From: Isochrysis galbana | Lineage: Eukaryota; Haptophyta; Isochrysidales; Isochrysidaceae | Length of the DNA stretch: 64,000 bases | Direction of reading: 5' to 3' | NCBI GenBank assembly: GCA_018136815.1 | Contig: CM030940.1 | Location: 2,148,901 to 2,212,900 of the forward strand | Shown here: positions 10,210 to 20,746 of the stretch, piece by piece | Position numbering within the stretch: the first letter of the stretch is position 1 | How the letters are laid out: the number at the start of each line of letters is the position of its first letter | Notes under the pieces: generated by a model | Told to the model about the DNA's origin: nothing | What the model saw: only the letters and a program-made list of their open reading frames with translations | Database searches by the model: none | Made by a program: the position numbers and the translations under genes

Positions 10210-10440
10210 GGCTTGTTCCTTATCATAAGAAGAGTGGAGAGAGAGAGGAGAGAGAGGAGGGGAAGAAAAGAAGGGAAGAGGAGAGAGCGAGGCGAGGAGA
10301 GGGAGCGAACGAGAGGTGCGATGGTGGGTAGAGTATATGTTGATAGACAGAGAAAGGAGAAGAAGAAAGAGAGTATTAGGGAGAGGATGTATCTTTAGAG
10401 AGGAAGAGAGCGAGAAGAGAGTCCCCTTCCCTCGTTCTTC
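10210..10440. promoter_or_regulatory. Purine-rich leader of the gene at 10516
   Basis: The + strand is about four-fifths purine (GAGAGAGG, AGAAGAAAGAG runs). It ends shortly before a start codon in a strong context (GCCACCATG) at 10516. By analogy with other genes here it is probably the promoter-proximal or 5' UTR purine tract. No core promoter motif is recognised. Confidence 0.4.
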
Positions 10441-10515
10441 TTCATCACAACGGCACGTCCGAGAGGAAGAGGATCGATCATCGCGATCCCTTGCCGGAGG
10501 GATCCCGCTGCCACC

Positions 10516-11043
10516 ATGCTGCAGGCGTGGCTTGCGCACTGCGAGAGCCTCGCGGTCGAGGACGTGGCATCTGAAGACGTCTGCTTGGCACATGTCGCCC
10601 GCTTCAAGCATCGAATCCGCGCATACGGGCCGTTGCCCCCTGAGAGCACCGGGGACAGCAATGGAGGCAGAAGCCCGCAGTGCCATGCTGATGTGGGCCC
10701 AGGGCTGCGCGTGCTTGCAGCCGCCGGTCGGGAGTTCCACATGATTGCAATTGTTGAGGAGATATTGGAAAGGGCCAAGCAGCGCGCCACTCTGGGCCAG
10801 TACGGGATGGTGATCAAGCACCCGTATGTGGAGCTCAAGTCATACCAGCACGGGAAGCACTCAGAGCTAGGGCTCATTCAAGCCATCCCCGCCGCGCTCA
10901 ATGAATTGGGCCTTGCTGCCAAGATGTGCACGAAGCGAATCAGTCGTTTCGGCTGTGGGCCTGGCGATATCGTCATCACGTGGCTTGATGCAGGAATTCT
11001 TCCAGTTGCAACTTGTGCACCATGCACATTTGAAGACCATTGA
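10516..11043 (+). CDS. Protein of unknown function, possibly incomplete
   Basis: A 175-residue frame starting at an ATG in near-ideal context (GCCACCATG). I do not recognise the family. It is mixed hydrophobic and charged with helix-like stretches (FHMIAIVEEILERAKQRA, LGLIQAIPAALNELGLA), two late cysteines, no signal peptide and no transmembrane segment. Downstream, another frame (about 10990-11088: FFQLQLVHHAHLKTIDERG) stays open and ends at an excellent splice donor (GGCG, then GTAAGT at 11090). The true gene may therefore be spliced and the listed C-terminus wrong. I could not find an intron in frame that joins the two frames. It lies between the LINE cluster and a gene-free stretch. Confidence 0.5.
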   Translation: MLQAWLAHCESLAVEDVASEDVCLAHVARFKHRIRAYGPLPPESTGDSNGGRSPQCHADVGPGLRVLAAAGREFHMIAIVEEILERAKQRATLGQYGMVIKHPYVELKSYQHGKHSELGLIQAIPAALNELGLAAKMCTKRISRFGCGPGDIVITWLDAGILPVATCAPCTFEDH

Positions 11044-11904
11044 TGAGCGTGGTGAAAGAAGGGCGAGTCGCCTGACCGATGCAGGCGGTAAGTATCCACA
11101 GACGAGGGAGCATGAGCCAATGTTATAACGTCGTCTTCGTAGGACACCCAAGATATTCCGAAAAGCGTCATGCTAGCGCTGAGCGGTTGAGTGGCCCTTG
11201 AGCAGCTTGGACTGCGCTATGCCGTTTGAGTAGAAGGCAAACCATCCCGATTGCGTATGCTGGATTCGCATTGCGGGAACGTGACGAGGGCATTGGTACA
11301 ACATTTCGCGTATGCTTGTGTGACGACGTATGGTACGTAGTCCTTGTATAGGTGTGCGAGCCTGGCGTGGTCGAAGTCAAAGTGCGACAAAGTACAAAGT
11401 ATGCGTAACCCCACTTCCGCACGCAGCACTATAACAAGCGTTTTACTGGTGCTCTGGAGCGACGTGAAACGTACGATGTATGATGTGAAGAAACTTCAAG
11501 ATGGGCGGGGGATGTTGAGTATTGAGGTACGAACAATACTTAATAATACGGTCGGAGATCCAGGCATGAATGAGCAGCCGAATCCCGAATACCGAATAGG
11601 CATGGTTCAAATATTCTCGCTCATGATCTCGACACAAGAACGCCTATCCGCACTTTAATTCTGGTCCCTTTCCTTCTCTCTCCCCTTGCCAGAGGGGCGC
11701 GGCAGCACGCTCTATCGCAACCAAACCAACAAGAAATCAATATTCAAAATATTCTCGCCTCGCGTGCGTGCGGCTCTTGGACACTAAATAAAGTGACTAT
11801 ATTTCAATGCCACACCCGATTCCTGTCTCAACTCCCTCATCCTGCCTTGTGTCTTCGTTCCCCTAGTGCATTACTTAGGGGCTCGGCACACTAATCTTAT
11901 GATT
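11044..11904. other. Intergenic stretch, no gene seen
   Basis: Apart from the possible continuation of the upstream gene to the donor at 11090, no frame here looks coding. No repeat shared with the rest of the window was noticed. Confidence 0.4.
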
Positions 11905-12040
11905 GGCGCAATGCAACTAAGTTTATACTTGGTTCACCCATGGGCGGGCACGAGCCCCCCCTCTCTCCACTCCTCCCTTGCTGTGCGGGAGGAACCACAC
12001 ATCCTCCGGGCACCAGGCACGCCTTATGGCTTGCCAAGAG
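11905..12040 (+). repeat. Dispersed repeat D, copy 1
   Basis: This repeat of about 130 bases starts AACTAAGTTTATACTTGGTT, includes a GGGCACGAGCCCCCCC hairpin and ends in a GGAACCAC segment. Other copies lie at 13215-13325 (-), 21436-21545 (-) and 29978-30110 (+). Its size, the internal palindrome and four copies in 64 kb suit a short non-autonomous element, though terminal repeats are not clear. Confidence 0.7.
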
Positions 12041-12370
12041 CAGACTGCCCTACTGACCCACTCTCCCACTCACAGGCTCGCCCCATTTGCCCGCCCTGAG
12101 CTGTCGAGGCCAGCCCATTGCTCCAACCCCCCTCCCCCTCCCTGGCCGAAAAAAAATTCTAAACATTCTCACCGCGCGCTCGACCCTGCGCGACATTTTC
12201 CTGACAGCCGCGTAATATTGGAATGTGCGACTATGGCTTTCGATGAGTCAGACCGCACGCTTTCAAATGCGAAGAAAATTCGAAGATTCCATTTGTGCGC
12301 CACTTGTGCGCTTGAGCAAAAAGCACATATTCATGGGGGGGGGGGGGCAGCATGGCTGTTCTGTGTGGTT

Positions 12371-12452
12371 GTCGAACACGCGATGACTACTGGCTCGTAG
12401 GCAGAGGGCCGTTCGATCGAGCCGGCAGCTGACGCGGCCGTGAAAGAGTCGT
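12371..12452. repeat. 82-bp repeat E, copy 1
   Basis: The 82 bases from GTCGAACACGCGATGACTAC to GAGTCGT recur at 40619-40700 with two differences. On the minus strand both copies keep the same open frame (AASAAGSIERPSA), which in copy 1 follows an ATG near 12519. It may be the conserved start of a mobile-element protein. The surrounding sequence is not shared. Confidence 0.75.
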
Positions 12453-12840
12453 TGGTTGTTGCTTGCGGGAATATATCTGAGAGGTCATAGTAGGAGTCGG
12501 GTCTGACAGTGTCTGCCATCGAGTGCAAGGGACGAAGAGGGAGACGGAGGTTCGGAGGCTCGCAACGCGCGGCGTTGGAGGGTAGGGACGAGGCTAGCTA
12601 GCGATCTAGTGGAAGAGAGAGAATGAGAACGAGAGCTTCTTAGGTCCAAGGTAGACACGAGGGGCTACAACGCAGGGACTCAAAAAGTTCCGGCACACGG
12701 ACACACACGAACTAAACCAAACAGGGCGAAAACTAACCACACCCAGGACGGACTGCCAAGCGTCGGTACCAAGGCAGCTTATCGGCGCACGGACATGCGA
12801 CAGAGGAGTCGGAACAACGAGAGCAGACCTCGCTGGGGAG

Positions 12841-12904
12841 CTACAACCGATGCACGAAGAGAAGACAGAAGACTACAACCGATGCACGAAGAGAAGACAG
12901 AAGA
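12841..12904. repeat. Tandem 32-bp duplication
   Basis: The unit CTACAACCGATGCACGAAGA plus GAAGACAGAAGA occurs twice in perfect head-to-tail order. There is no coding function. It lies in a gene-free stretch (12460-14149) in which I otherwise see only a poly-C run near 13487 and repeat D at 13215-13325. Confidence 0.85.
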
Positions 12905-13214
12905 CAGTCATGGAACGTTTGATGACATCGAAAGAAAGTAAGAGAAGGGGTGGAATGTCAACCGACGAGACCTTGAGGCTTAAAATAACCCACAGGTTAG
13001 AAGTAAAAGTCTGTCATCGTCTGGAATACGACAGTGGTGTGGCTGGGGCCACGGGCGGTATGGCGCGACCGGGGTCGCACGCACCTGCTCGGCCTCAGCG
13101 GGCGGACGCGGCCGCTTCGTTTCGACAGCGACTGCTCCATGGGAGGTGGGGGGCCGCCCTCGGCGGGGGGCCAGAAGGAGAGGGGGGGAGCGGCGGCGCA
13201 CTCCATCACAACTG

Positions 13215-13325
13215 ACTATAATTATAAAGTTAGTTGTCCCCATGGCAGGGGAGGAGTGGACAGGGGACAGGGGGGGGCTCGTGCCCTCCTTCCCCTTGAG
13301 CGAATAAAGTATAAACTTAGTGATG
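13215..13325 (-). repeat. Dispersed repeat D, copy 2
   Basis: Reverse-oriented copy of the repeat at 11905-12040, recognised by CCATGGCAGGGGAGGAGTGG, GGGGGGCTCGTGCCC and AGTATAAACTTAG. It is more diverged than the copy at 21436. Confidence 0.65.
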
Positions 13326-14149
13326 TTATAGGTGTAGTAGGAAGTGTCGGCTCGTTGCGGCCAAAGGTGAGGGCTCGACACCGCATATAACACGTAAGGA
13401 GGGCTAGATGTCATGGCGCAAGGGGAATTGCAGAGTTCTCCAAAATGCAGGTGATGACGGTAGGGCCGGAAGCTCGATAGACCCTCCCCCCCCCCCCCCC
13501 CCCTATTTGGCACACACGATAAGGCAAGGGCCATCAGCCCTCCAAGCGTGACACACATGCAGGCATGCCTGGTTGAACGACGTACGCACACCAAGGACAC
13601 GAGGGTATGTCGCATTGGGCATGAGTTGGTGATGGTCACATGATTAACACGTCGGATCACGGTGGGACGAGTGCGAGCGAACGGGAAGATGGCAACATAG
13701 TCAGACATCAGCAAGGCGAGATGAGGCATACGCATGAGAGTGTGGAAGAACTAGAGGCAAGGCCTCCGAGGCATCGGTGGCTCGCCGCGAGTGTCACGTG
13801 TTTGGACCACCAGCGCATAAATCGGCAGAAACAGGGGCGATGCTCGGACAAAATATGATGGTGCACTTGACACCAGCTGTACGAAGCATCTACAATAGCT
13901 GGCACGCCTGTAACAGCGTGCGCGAAAGTTGCCAGTGTGTGGTGTTGAAAGATGCTGCCCGCGAGCGGCATCTAGTCGTTGCAAGCGATGAAGAGCTAAT
14001 GGCGCGCACTTTGAGCGTTGTAAGAACCAGTTGGGCCGATTTTCCACTGCGGAAATCGCTGGGCTGTGTCGTGCTTCTCCACTCAAACCGACGGCCTACG
14101 GCATGCCAAAAGGCGACCGTCACGTGTGAGGTGCGAGGAGACGTGCGTC

Positions 14150-15286
14150 TTAGAGTGCGACGAGCCTGCGGGTGAGGCCGAGGAGCATCGCCGGGATTCG
14201 AAGCTCAACGAGCGCCTTAACGGTCCAGCCCAACCCCATGACGCAGGCGAAGAGCGAGGTACCCAACGCGAGCTTGGCTGGCACGTCAGGCTGCTTGAGT
14301 CGTTCGCCCATCTGCACCGAGAGCTCGCCCACTATGCCTGTGAAGGAGGCCATTGCGAGCATGGTGCCCAGCCCAAACGCAGAAAGGTAGGTGAGAGCGC
14401 ACGTCATCGAGGGCATAGCGAGGGCCGGCATCACGCCTAGCAAGTGGCCGGAACCAGAGCAACCATGAAGGATGCCTGTAAACAGAGTGGAGGCGACGGT
14501 CTGCCGCTTGGGCGCCTGCGACAGCGCTGAGACAAGCCCATATGCCGGCACCGTGTCAAGCTCAGGATCGTCCTCAATAGGAGTCATTGCGCCAGCAGTG
14601 GCGCCATCGATGGCGACGCCCGCGCCATCTGCAGCGGCCTTCTCCGCCTCAGCTAGCCGCCCAGCCGCGTCTGCCTCCCGCTGCCACTCCCTCGCCTCGC
14701 GAACTCCGTTGACTCCGATGATCATAATCGAGAGGCCGACTGCCGCCTCCATATAGGTGCACAGCGTGTCGAGGTGGAGCGCCCCGCGGACGAGGAATGC
14801 GAGCAGCCCGACGAGAGCAGCCCCGATGCCGTGGCCCAACCCCCAGTAGAGCCCTGTCGAGCACGCCGTCCACCAGCGTCGGCCGACAGAGAGAGGGAGA
14901 AGGGCTGCGAGGTGGTCAGGCCCCGTCACCGCATGGAGAGAGCCAGCGAGAGTGCCGCCCACGCCCGCGGCGAGCAGCGGCCCGCGCGAGGCGAGCGCGG
15001 CGAGAGACGCACGTGGTGCGGCGTGCCGACGGGAGAAGGAGAGGTGTGAGAGGCGAGGGGAGGCAGATGGGGAGAGAGAGAGAGGAGGAGAGAGAGAGGG
15101 AGAGAGAGAGTGGGGTGTGTACCTCCGCCTTCGAGGGGAGAGAGAGGGAGAGGGAGAGCGGGAGGGAGAGAAGGAGAGGTAGGCGGCGGGAAAGGTAGAG
15201 CGGGAAGGGAGGAGGGGGCCGTGCTGCAGCGAGGCGGCAGGAAGGCAGAGCAGCAGCAGCAGCAGCAGCAGCGCAGGGCGGACCAT
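14150..15286 (-). CDS. NicO/UreH-type transporter with plastid-like presequence
   Basis: A 378-residue membrane protein of the NicO superfamily, whose known members move Ni2+ or Co2+ and whose plant and cyanobacterial UreH-like branch is less well defined. Two signature motifs are present: HAVTGPDHLAAL near residue 115 and HGCSGSGHLLGVMPAL in the second half. Between them are hydrophobic helices and a charged, Ala/Glu-rich loop (about 195-245). The N-terminus begins with a clear signal peptide (MVRPALLLLLLLLCLPAAS), followed by about 75 residues rich in Ser, Pro and Arg with almost no acidic residues. That is the form of a bipartite targeting signal for a complex plastid (inference). The start ATG lies inside a GA/CT tract, so part of the Ser/Leu-rich presequence may derive from repeat. 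Single exon, no close neighbour on the same strand. Confidence 0.85.
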   Translation of the reverse strand: MVRPALLLLLLLLCLPAASLQHGPLLPSRSTFPAAYLSFSPSRSPSPSLSPRRRRYTPHSLSPSLSPPLSLSPSASPRLSHLSFSRRHAAPRASLAALASRGPLLAAGVGGTLAGSLHAVTGPDHLAALLPLSVGRRWWTACSTGLYWGLGHGIGAALVGLLAFLVRGALHLDTLCTYMEAAVGLSIMIIGVNGVREAREWQREADAAGRLAEAEKAAADGAGVAIDGATAGAMTPIEDDPELDTVPAYGLVSALSQAPKRQTVASTLFTGILHGCSGSGHLLGVMPALAMPSMTCALTYLSAFGLGTMLAMASFTGIVGELSVQMGERLKQPDVPAKLALGTSLFACVMGLGWTVKALVELRIPAMLLGLTRRLVAL

Positions 15287-15371
15287 CGCGCCGCGAGGTG
15301 GGAGGGGGAGGGAGGGAGTGGGAGAGAGAGAGGGAGAGAGACAGGGAGAGAGAGAGAAAGAAAGAGAGAGA

Positions 15372-15408
<37 letters not shown>

Positions 15409-15560
15409 AGAGAGAATGGAGAGGAAGGAAAGAGGAGAGGCGAGAATATGGGGAAGTAGAGAGCGAGGTATGGCAAGAGAGTAGAGATCCGGAAAGGGGA
15501 GGAGAGGAAGAGGAAAGAGAGGGAGAGAGGAAGTGAAAGCCGCGCGGGTGGTACGAGAAG
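15060..15560. repeat. GA-rich tract over the 5' end of the NicO gene
   Basis: The + strand is dominated by GAGAGAGG and GGGAGAGA with a CAG run at 15249-15269, which encodes the Leu repeat of the signal peptide. On the coding strand of the transporter this is a pyrimidine tract covering its presequence and upstream region. Confidence 0.85.
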
Positions 15561-15830
15561 AAAGAGGAAGATTGAGGTTCGATTTTCCCACACTGTGGCG
15601 TAGGCGGGTTGCGATCAGTTTGGGAAGAATGTATGGAATAAATTGCCTGTGTAAGAGAAGCTTGCTCTGGGCTGCTGCGGCCCCCGCCTCACAGCGCCAT
15701 CTCAAAATAAAATTCCTGGAGAGAGTCTCTCTTCAATCCTTCTTTCTCCTATTTCCCTCCATAATTGACATACTGACCCCGAATCCCTCGAGAGAATGAG
15801 TAGAAGGACGAGGAGATGAGAGGAAGATGC

Positions 15831-16012
15831 ACGCGGAAAGAGAGAGAGAGAAAGAGAGGGAGAGAGAGAAAGAGAGAAAGAAGAGAGAGAGAGAGAGAGA
15901 GACGGAAGAGAGAGAGAGAAGAGAGAAAGAGAGAGAGGGAGAGGGAGAGAAGAGAGAGAGAGAGAGACGGAAGAGAGAGAGAGAGGAGAGAGAAAGAGAG
16001 AGAAAGACAAAG

Positions 16013-16075
<63 letters not shown>

Positions 16076-16094
16076 AAGAGAGAGAAAGACAAAG

Positions 16095-16154
<60 letters not shown>

Positions 16155-16155
16155 G
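15831..16155. repeat. GA microsatellite with internal 80-bp duplication
   Basis: A GA array with AAAGAGA, ACGGAAGA and AAGACAAAGA variants. A block of about 80 bases containing AAAGAGAGAAAGACAAAGAG occurs twice (starting near 15993 and 16073), showing local tandem duplication. It leads directly into the 9-bp array. Confidence 0.85.
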
Positions 16156-16248
16156 GTCCGCCCCCCGGGGGAGAGGCGCGGCACGAGATCGCGACCCCAT
16201 CGCTGAGATCGCTCGCTTCTCATCGGCGGCCGCGTGGGGGAGAGAGTA

Positions 16249-18631
16249 GAGAGTAGAGAGAGTAGAGAGAGTAGAGGGAGTAGAGAGAGTAGAGAGAGTA
16301 GAGGGAGTAGAGGGAGTAGAGGGAGTAGAGAGAGTAGAGAGAGCAGAGAGAGCAGAGAGAGTAGAGGGAGTAGAGGGAGTAGAGGGAGTAGAGAGAGTAG
16401 AGAGAGCAGAGAGAGTAGAGAGAGAAGAGAGAGAAGAGGGAGTAGAGGGAGTAGAGGGAGTAGAGGGAGTAGAGAGAGTAGAGAGAGTAGAGAGAGTAGA
16501 GAGAGAAGAGAGAGTAGAGGGAGTAGAGGGAGTAGAGAGAGTAGAGAGAGTAGAGAGAGTAGAGAGAGTAGAGAGAGTAGAGGGAGTAGAGGGAGTAGAG
16601 GGAGTAGAGAGAGTAGAGAGAGTAGAGGGAGTAGAGGGAGTAGAGGGAGTAGAGAGAGTAGAGAGAGTAGAGAGAGCAGAGAGAGTAGAGAGAGAAGAGA
16701 GAGTAGAGGGAGTAGAGGGAGTAGAGGGAGTAGAGGGAGTAGAGAGAGTAGAGAGAGTAGAGAGAGTAGAGAGAGTAGAGAGAGTAGAGAGAGTAGAGGG
16801 AGTAGAGGGAGTAGAGGGAGTAGAGGGAGTAGAGGGAGTAGAGAGAGTAGAGAGAGTAGAGAGAGTAGAGAGAGTAGAGAGAGTAGAGGGAGTAGAGAGA
16901 GTAGAGAGAGTAGAGAGAGTAGAGAGAGTAGAGAGAGTAGAGAGAGTAGAGAGAGTAGAGGGAGTAGAGGGAGTAGAGGGAGTAGAGGGAGTAGAGGGAG
17001 TAGAGGGAGTAGAGAGAGTAGAGAGAGTAGAGAGAGTAGAGAGAGTAGAGAGAGTAGAGAGAGTAGAGAGAGTAGAGAGAGTAGAGAGAGAAGAGAGAGT
17101 AGAGGGAGTAGAGGGAGTAGAGAGAGTAGAGAGAGTAGAGAGAGTAGAGAGAGTAGAGAGAGTAGAGGGAGTAGAGGGAGTAGAGGGAGTAGAGGGAGTA
17201 GAGGGAGTAGAGAGAGTAGAGAGAGTAGAGAGAGTAGAGAGAGTAGAGAGAGTAGAGGGAGTAGAGAGAGTAGAGAGAGCAGAGAGAGTAGAGAGAGTAG
17301 AGAGAGTAGAGAGAGTAGAGAGAGTAGAGGAAGTAGAGGGAGTAGAGGGAGTAGAGGGAGTAGAGGGAGTAGAGGGAGTAGAGAGAGTAGAGAGAGTAGA
17401 GAGAGTAGAGAGAGTAGAGAGAGTAGAGAGAGTAGAGAGAGTAGAGAGAGTAGAGAGAGAAGAGAGAGTAGAGGGAGTAGAGGGAGTAGAGAGAGTAGAG
17501 AGAGTAGAGAGAGTAGAGAGAGTAGAGAGAGTAGAGGGAGTAGAGGGAGTAGAGGGAGTAGAGGGAGTAGAGAGAGTAGAGAGAGCAGAGAGAGTAGAGA
17601 GAGAAGAGAGAGTAGAGGGAGTAGAGGGAGTAGAGGGAGTAGAGGGAGTAGAGAGAGTAGAGAGAGTAGAGAGAGTAGAGAGAGTAGAGAGAGTAGAGGG
17701 AGTAGAGGGAGTAGAGGGAGTAGAGGGAGTAGAGGGAGTAGAGGGAGTAGAGAGAGTAGAGAGAGTAGAGAGAGTAGAGAGAGTAGAGAGAGTAGAGAGA
17801 GTAGAGAGAGTAGAGAGAGTAGAGAGAGTAGAGAGAGTAGAGAGAGTAGAGAGAGTAGAGAGAGTAGAGAGAGTAGAGAGAGTAGAGAGAGTAGAGAGAG
17901 TAGAGAGAGTAGAGAGAGTAGAGAGAGTAGAGAGAGTAGAGAGAGTAGAGAGAGCAGAGAGAGTAGAGAGAGCAGAGAGGGTAGAGAGGGTAGAGAGGGT
18001 AGAGAGGGTAGAGAGGGTAGAGAGGGTAGAGAGGGTAGAGAGGGTAGAGAGGGTAGAGAGGGAAGAGAGGGTAGAGAGGGTAGAGAGGGTAGAGAGGGTA
18101 GAGAGAGTAGAGAGGGTAGAGAGAGCAGAGAGAGAGAGAGAGAGTAGAGAGGGTAGAGAGGGTAGAGAGGGTAGAGAGAGTAGAGGGAGTAGAGAGAGTA
18201 GAGAGAGTAGAGAGAGTAGAGAGAGTAGAGAGAGTAGAGAGAGTAGAGAGAGTAGAGAGAGTAGAGAGAGCAGAGAGAGCAGAGAGAGCAGAGAGAGTAG
18301 AGAGAGTAGAGAGAGTAGAGAGAATAGAGAGAGTAGAGAGAGTAGAGAGAGCAGAGAGAGCAGAGAGAGCAGAGAGAGCAGAGAGAGAAGAGAGAGGAGA
18401 GAGAGGAGAGAGAGTAGAGAGAGTAGAGAGAGTAGAGAGAGTAGAGAGAGTAGAGAGAGTAGAGAGAGTAGAGAGAGTAGAGAGAGTAAAGAGGGTAGAG
18501 AGGGTAGAGAGGGTAGAGAGGGTAGAGAGGGTAGAGAGGGTAGAGAGGGTAGAGAGGGTAGAGAGGGTAGAGAGGGTAAAGAGGGTAGAGAGGGTAGAGA
18601 GGGTAGAGAGGGTAGAGAGAGTAGAGAGGGT

Positions 18632-18670
<39 letters not shown>

Positions 18671-20540
18671 GAGAGGGTAGAGAGGGTAGAGAGAGTAGAG
18701 GGAGTAGAGAGAGTAGAGAGAGTAGAGAGAGTAGAGAGAGTAGAGAGAGTAGAGAGAGTAGAGGGAGTAGAGGGAGTAGAGGGAGTAGAGGGAGTAGAGG
18801 GAGTAGAGGGAGTAGAGGGAGTAGAGGGAGTAGAGGGAGTAGAGAGAGTAGAGAGAGTAGAGAGAGTAGAGAGAGTAGAGAGAGTAGAGAGAGTAGAGAG
18901 AGTAGAGAGAGTAGAGCGAGTAGAGCGAGTAGAGGGAGTAGAGGGAGTAGAGGGAGTAGAGGAGTAGAGGGAGTAGAGAGGGAGTAGAGGGGAGGGAGAG
19001 GAGGAGAGAGAGTAGAGAGAGTAGAGAGAGTAGAGAGAGTAGAGAGAGTAGAGAGAGTAGAGAGAGTAGAGAGAGTAGAGAGAGTAGAGAGAGTAGAGAG
19101 AGTAGAGAGAGTAGAGAGAGTAGAGAGAGTAGAGAGAGTAGAGAGAGTAGAGAGAGTAGAGAGAGTAGAGAGAGTAGAGAGAGTAGAGAGAGTAGAGAGA
19201 GTAGAGAGAGTAGAGAGAGTAGAGAGAGTAGAGAGAGTAGAGAGAGTAGAGAGAGTAGAGAGAGTAGAGAGAGTAGAGAGAGTAGAGAGAGTAGAGAGAG
19301 TAGAGAGAGTAGAGAGAGTAGAGAGAGTAGAGAGAGTAGAGAGAGTAGAGAGAGTAGAGAGAGTAGAGAGAGTAGAGAGAGTAGAGAGAGTAGAGAGAGT
19401 AGAGAGAGTAGAGAGAGTAGAGAGAGTAGAGAGAGTAGAGAGAGTAGAGAGAGTAGAGAGAGTAGAGAGAGTAGAGAGAGTAGAGAGAGTAGAGAGAGTA
19501 GAGAGAGTAGAGAGAGTAGAGAGAGTAGAGAGAGTAGAGAGAGTAGAGAGAGTAGAGAGAGTAAGAGAGTATAGAGAGTAGAGAGAGTAGAGAGAGTAGA
19601 GAGAGTAGAGAGAGTAGAGAGAGGAGAGAGAGGAGAGAGAGTAGAGAGAGCAGAGAGAGCAGAGAGAGCAGAGAGAGCAGAGAGAGCAGAGAGAGCAGAG
19701 AGAGTAGAGAGAGCAGAGAGAGCAGAGAGAGCAGAGAGAGCAGAGAGAGCAGAGAGAGCAGAGAGAGCAGAGAGAGCAGAGAGAGCAGAGAGAGTAGAGA
19801 GAGTAGAGAGAGTAGAGAGAGTAGAGAGAGTAGAGAGAGTAGAGAGAGTAGAGCGAGTAGAGGGAGTAGAGGGAGTAGAGGGAGTAGAGGGAGTAGAGGG
19901 AGTAGAGGGAGTAGAGGGAGTAGAGAGAGTAGAGAGAGTAGAGAGAGTAGAGAGAGTAGAGAGAGTAGAGAGAGTAGAGAGAGTAGAGAGAGTAGAGAGA
20001 GTAGAGAGAGTAGAGAGAGTAGAGAGAGTAGAGAGAGCAGAGAGAGGAGAGAGAGGAGAGAGAGCAGAGAGAGTAGAGAGAGTAGAGAGAGTAGAGAGAG
20101 CAGAGAGAGCAGAGAGAGCAGAGAGAGCAGAGAGAGCAGAGAGAGCAGAGAGAGCAGAGAGAGTAGAGAGAGTAGAGAGAGTAGAGAGAGTAGAGAGAGT
20201 AGAGAGAGTAGAGAGAGTAAAGAGGGTAGAGAGGGTAGAGAGGGTAGAGAGGGTAGAGAGGGTAGAGAGGGTAGAGAGGGTAGAGAGGGTAGAGAGGGTA
20301 GAGAGGGTAGAGAGGGTAGAGAGGGTAGAGAGGGTAGAGAGGGTAGAGAGAGTAGAGAGGGTAGAGAGAGCAGAGAGAGAGAGAGAGAGCAGAGAGAGTA
20401 GAGAGGGTAGAGAGGGTAGAGAGAGTAGAGGGAGTAGAGAGAGTAGAGAGAGTAGAGAGAGTAGAGAGAGTAGAGAGAGTAGAGAGAGTAGAGAGAATAG
20501 AGAGAGTAGAGAGAGTAGAGAGAGTAGAGAGAGTAGAGAG
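16249..20540. repeat. 4.3-kb minisatellite of a 9-bp unit (GTAGAGAGA) with higher-order structure
   Basis: About 470 copies of a 9-base unit. The main variants are GTAGAGAGA, GTAGAGGGA, GCAGAGAGA and GTAGAGAGG, arranged in blocks of like variants. A longer period of about 369 bases (41 units) is visible at 17084-17820: the rare AGAGAGAAGAGAGAGTAG junction recurs at about 17084 and 17453. The + strand is nearly free of C over 4 kb. A 637-codon (Ser-Arg-Glu/Gly)n frame at 16234-18147 is a trivial result of a unit divisible by three. The right end is cut cleanly by a LINE 3' end at 20541. Confidence 0.95.
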
Positions 20541-20746
20541 AAAAAAAAATCTTCTTAAAAAACCCCGCTACGTGTGCGGCGTGAGGCAGTGTGCTTGTGT
20601 ACCTCCCTACTACCCAACCTTAACCCCTAACAACCCCCTCCCCCTTCCCCAGTTCCCTCGTTAGCGGAGAAGCTGGTTCCGGGGAGGCCGCGCGCGCTGC
20701 TTCGGCCAGGAGTTGGAGAGAAGGGGGCGGGAGACTTTGGCTCGTC
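20541..20746 (-). mobile_element. LINE family 1, 3' UTR only
   Basis: These about 206 bases match 6360-6570 almost exactly, including the end AAGAAGAT plus T residues on the minus strand. The copy is 5'-truncated inside the 3' UTR. Its T-tail end is inserted into the GAGAGTA array, and its 5' break abuts a second LINE of the opposite orientation. Confidence 0.9.

Noticed and set aside
13777-14175. 132-codon frame between repeats
   Set aside because: It overlaps the 3' end of the NicO gene, with mixed composition and no domain or good start context.
16234-18147. 637-codon (Ser-Arg-Glu/Gly) open frame resembling an RS-domain protein
   Set aside because: The frame is open only because the repeat unit is nine bases. 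Most other frames of the array are open too, and there is no non-repeat coding sequence or proper start.
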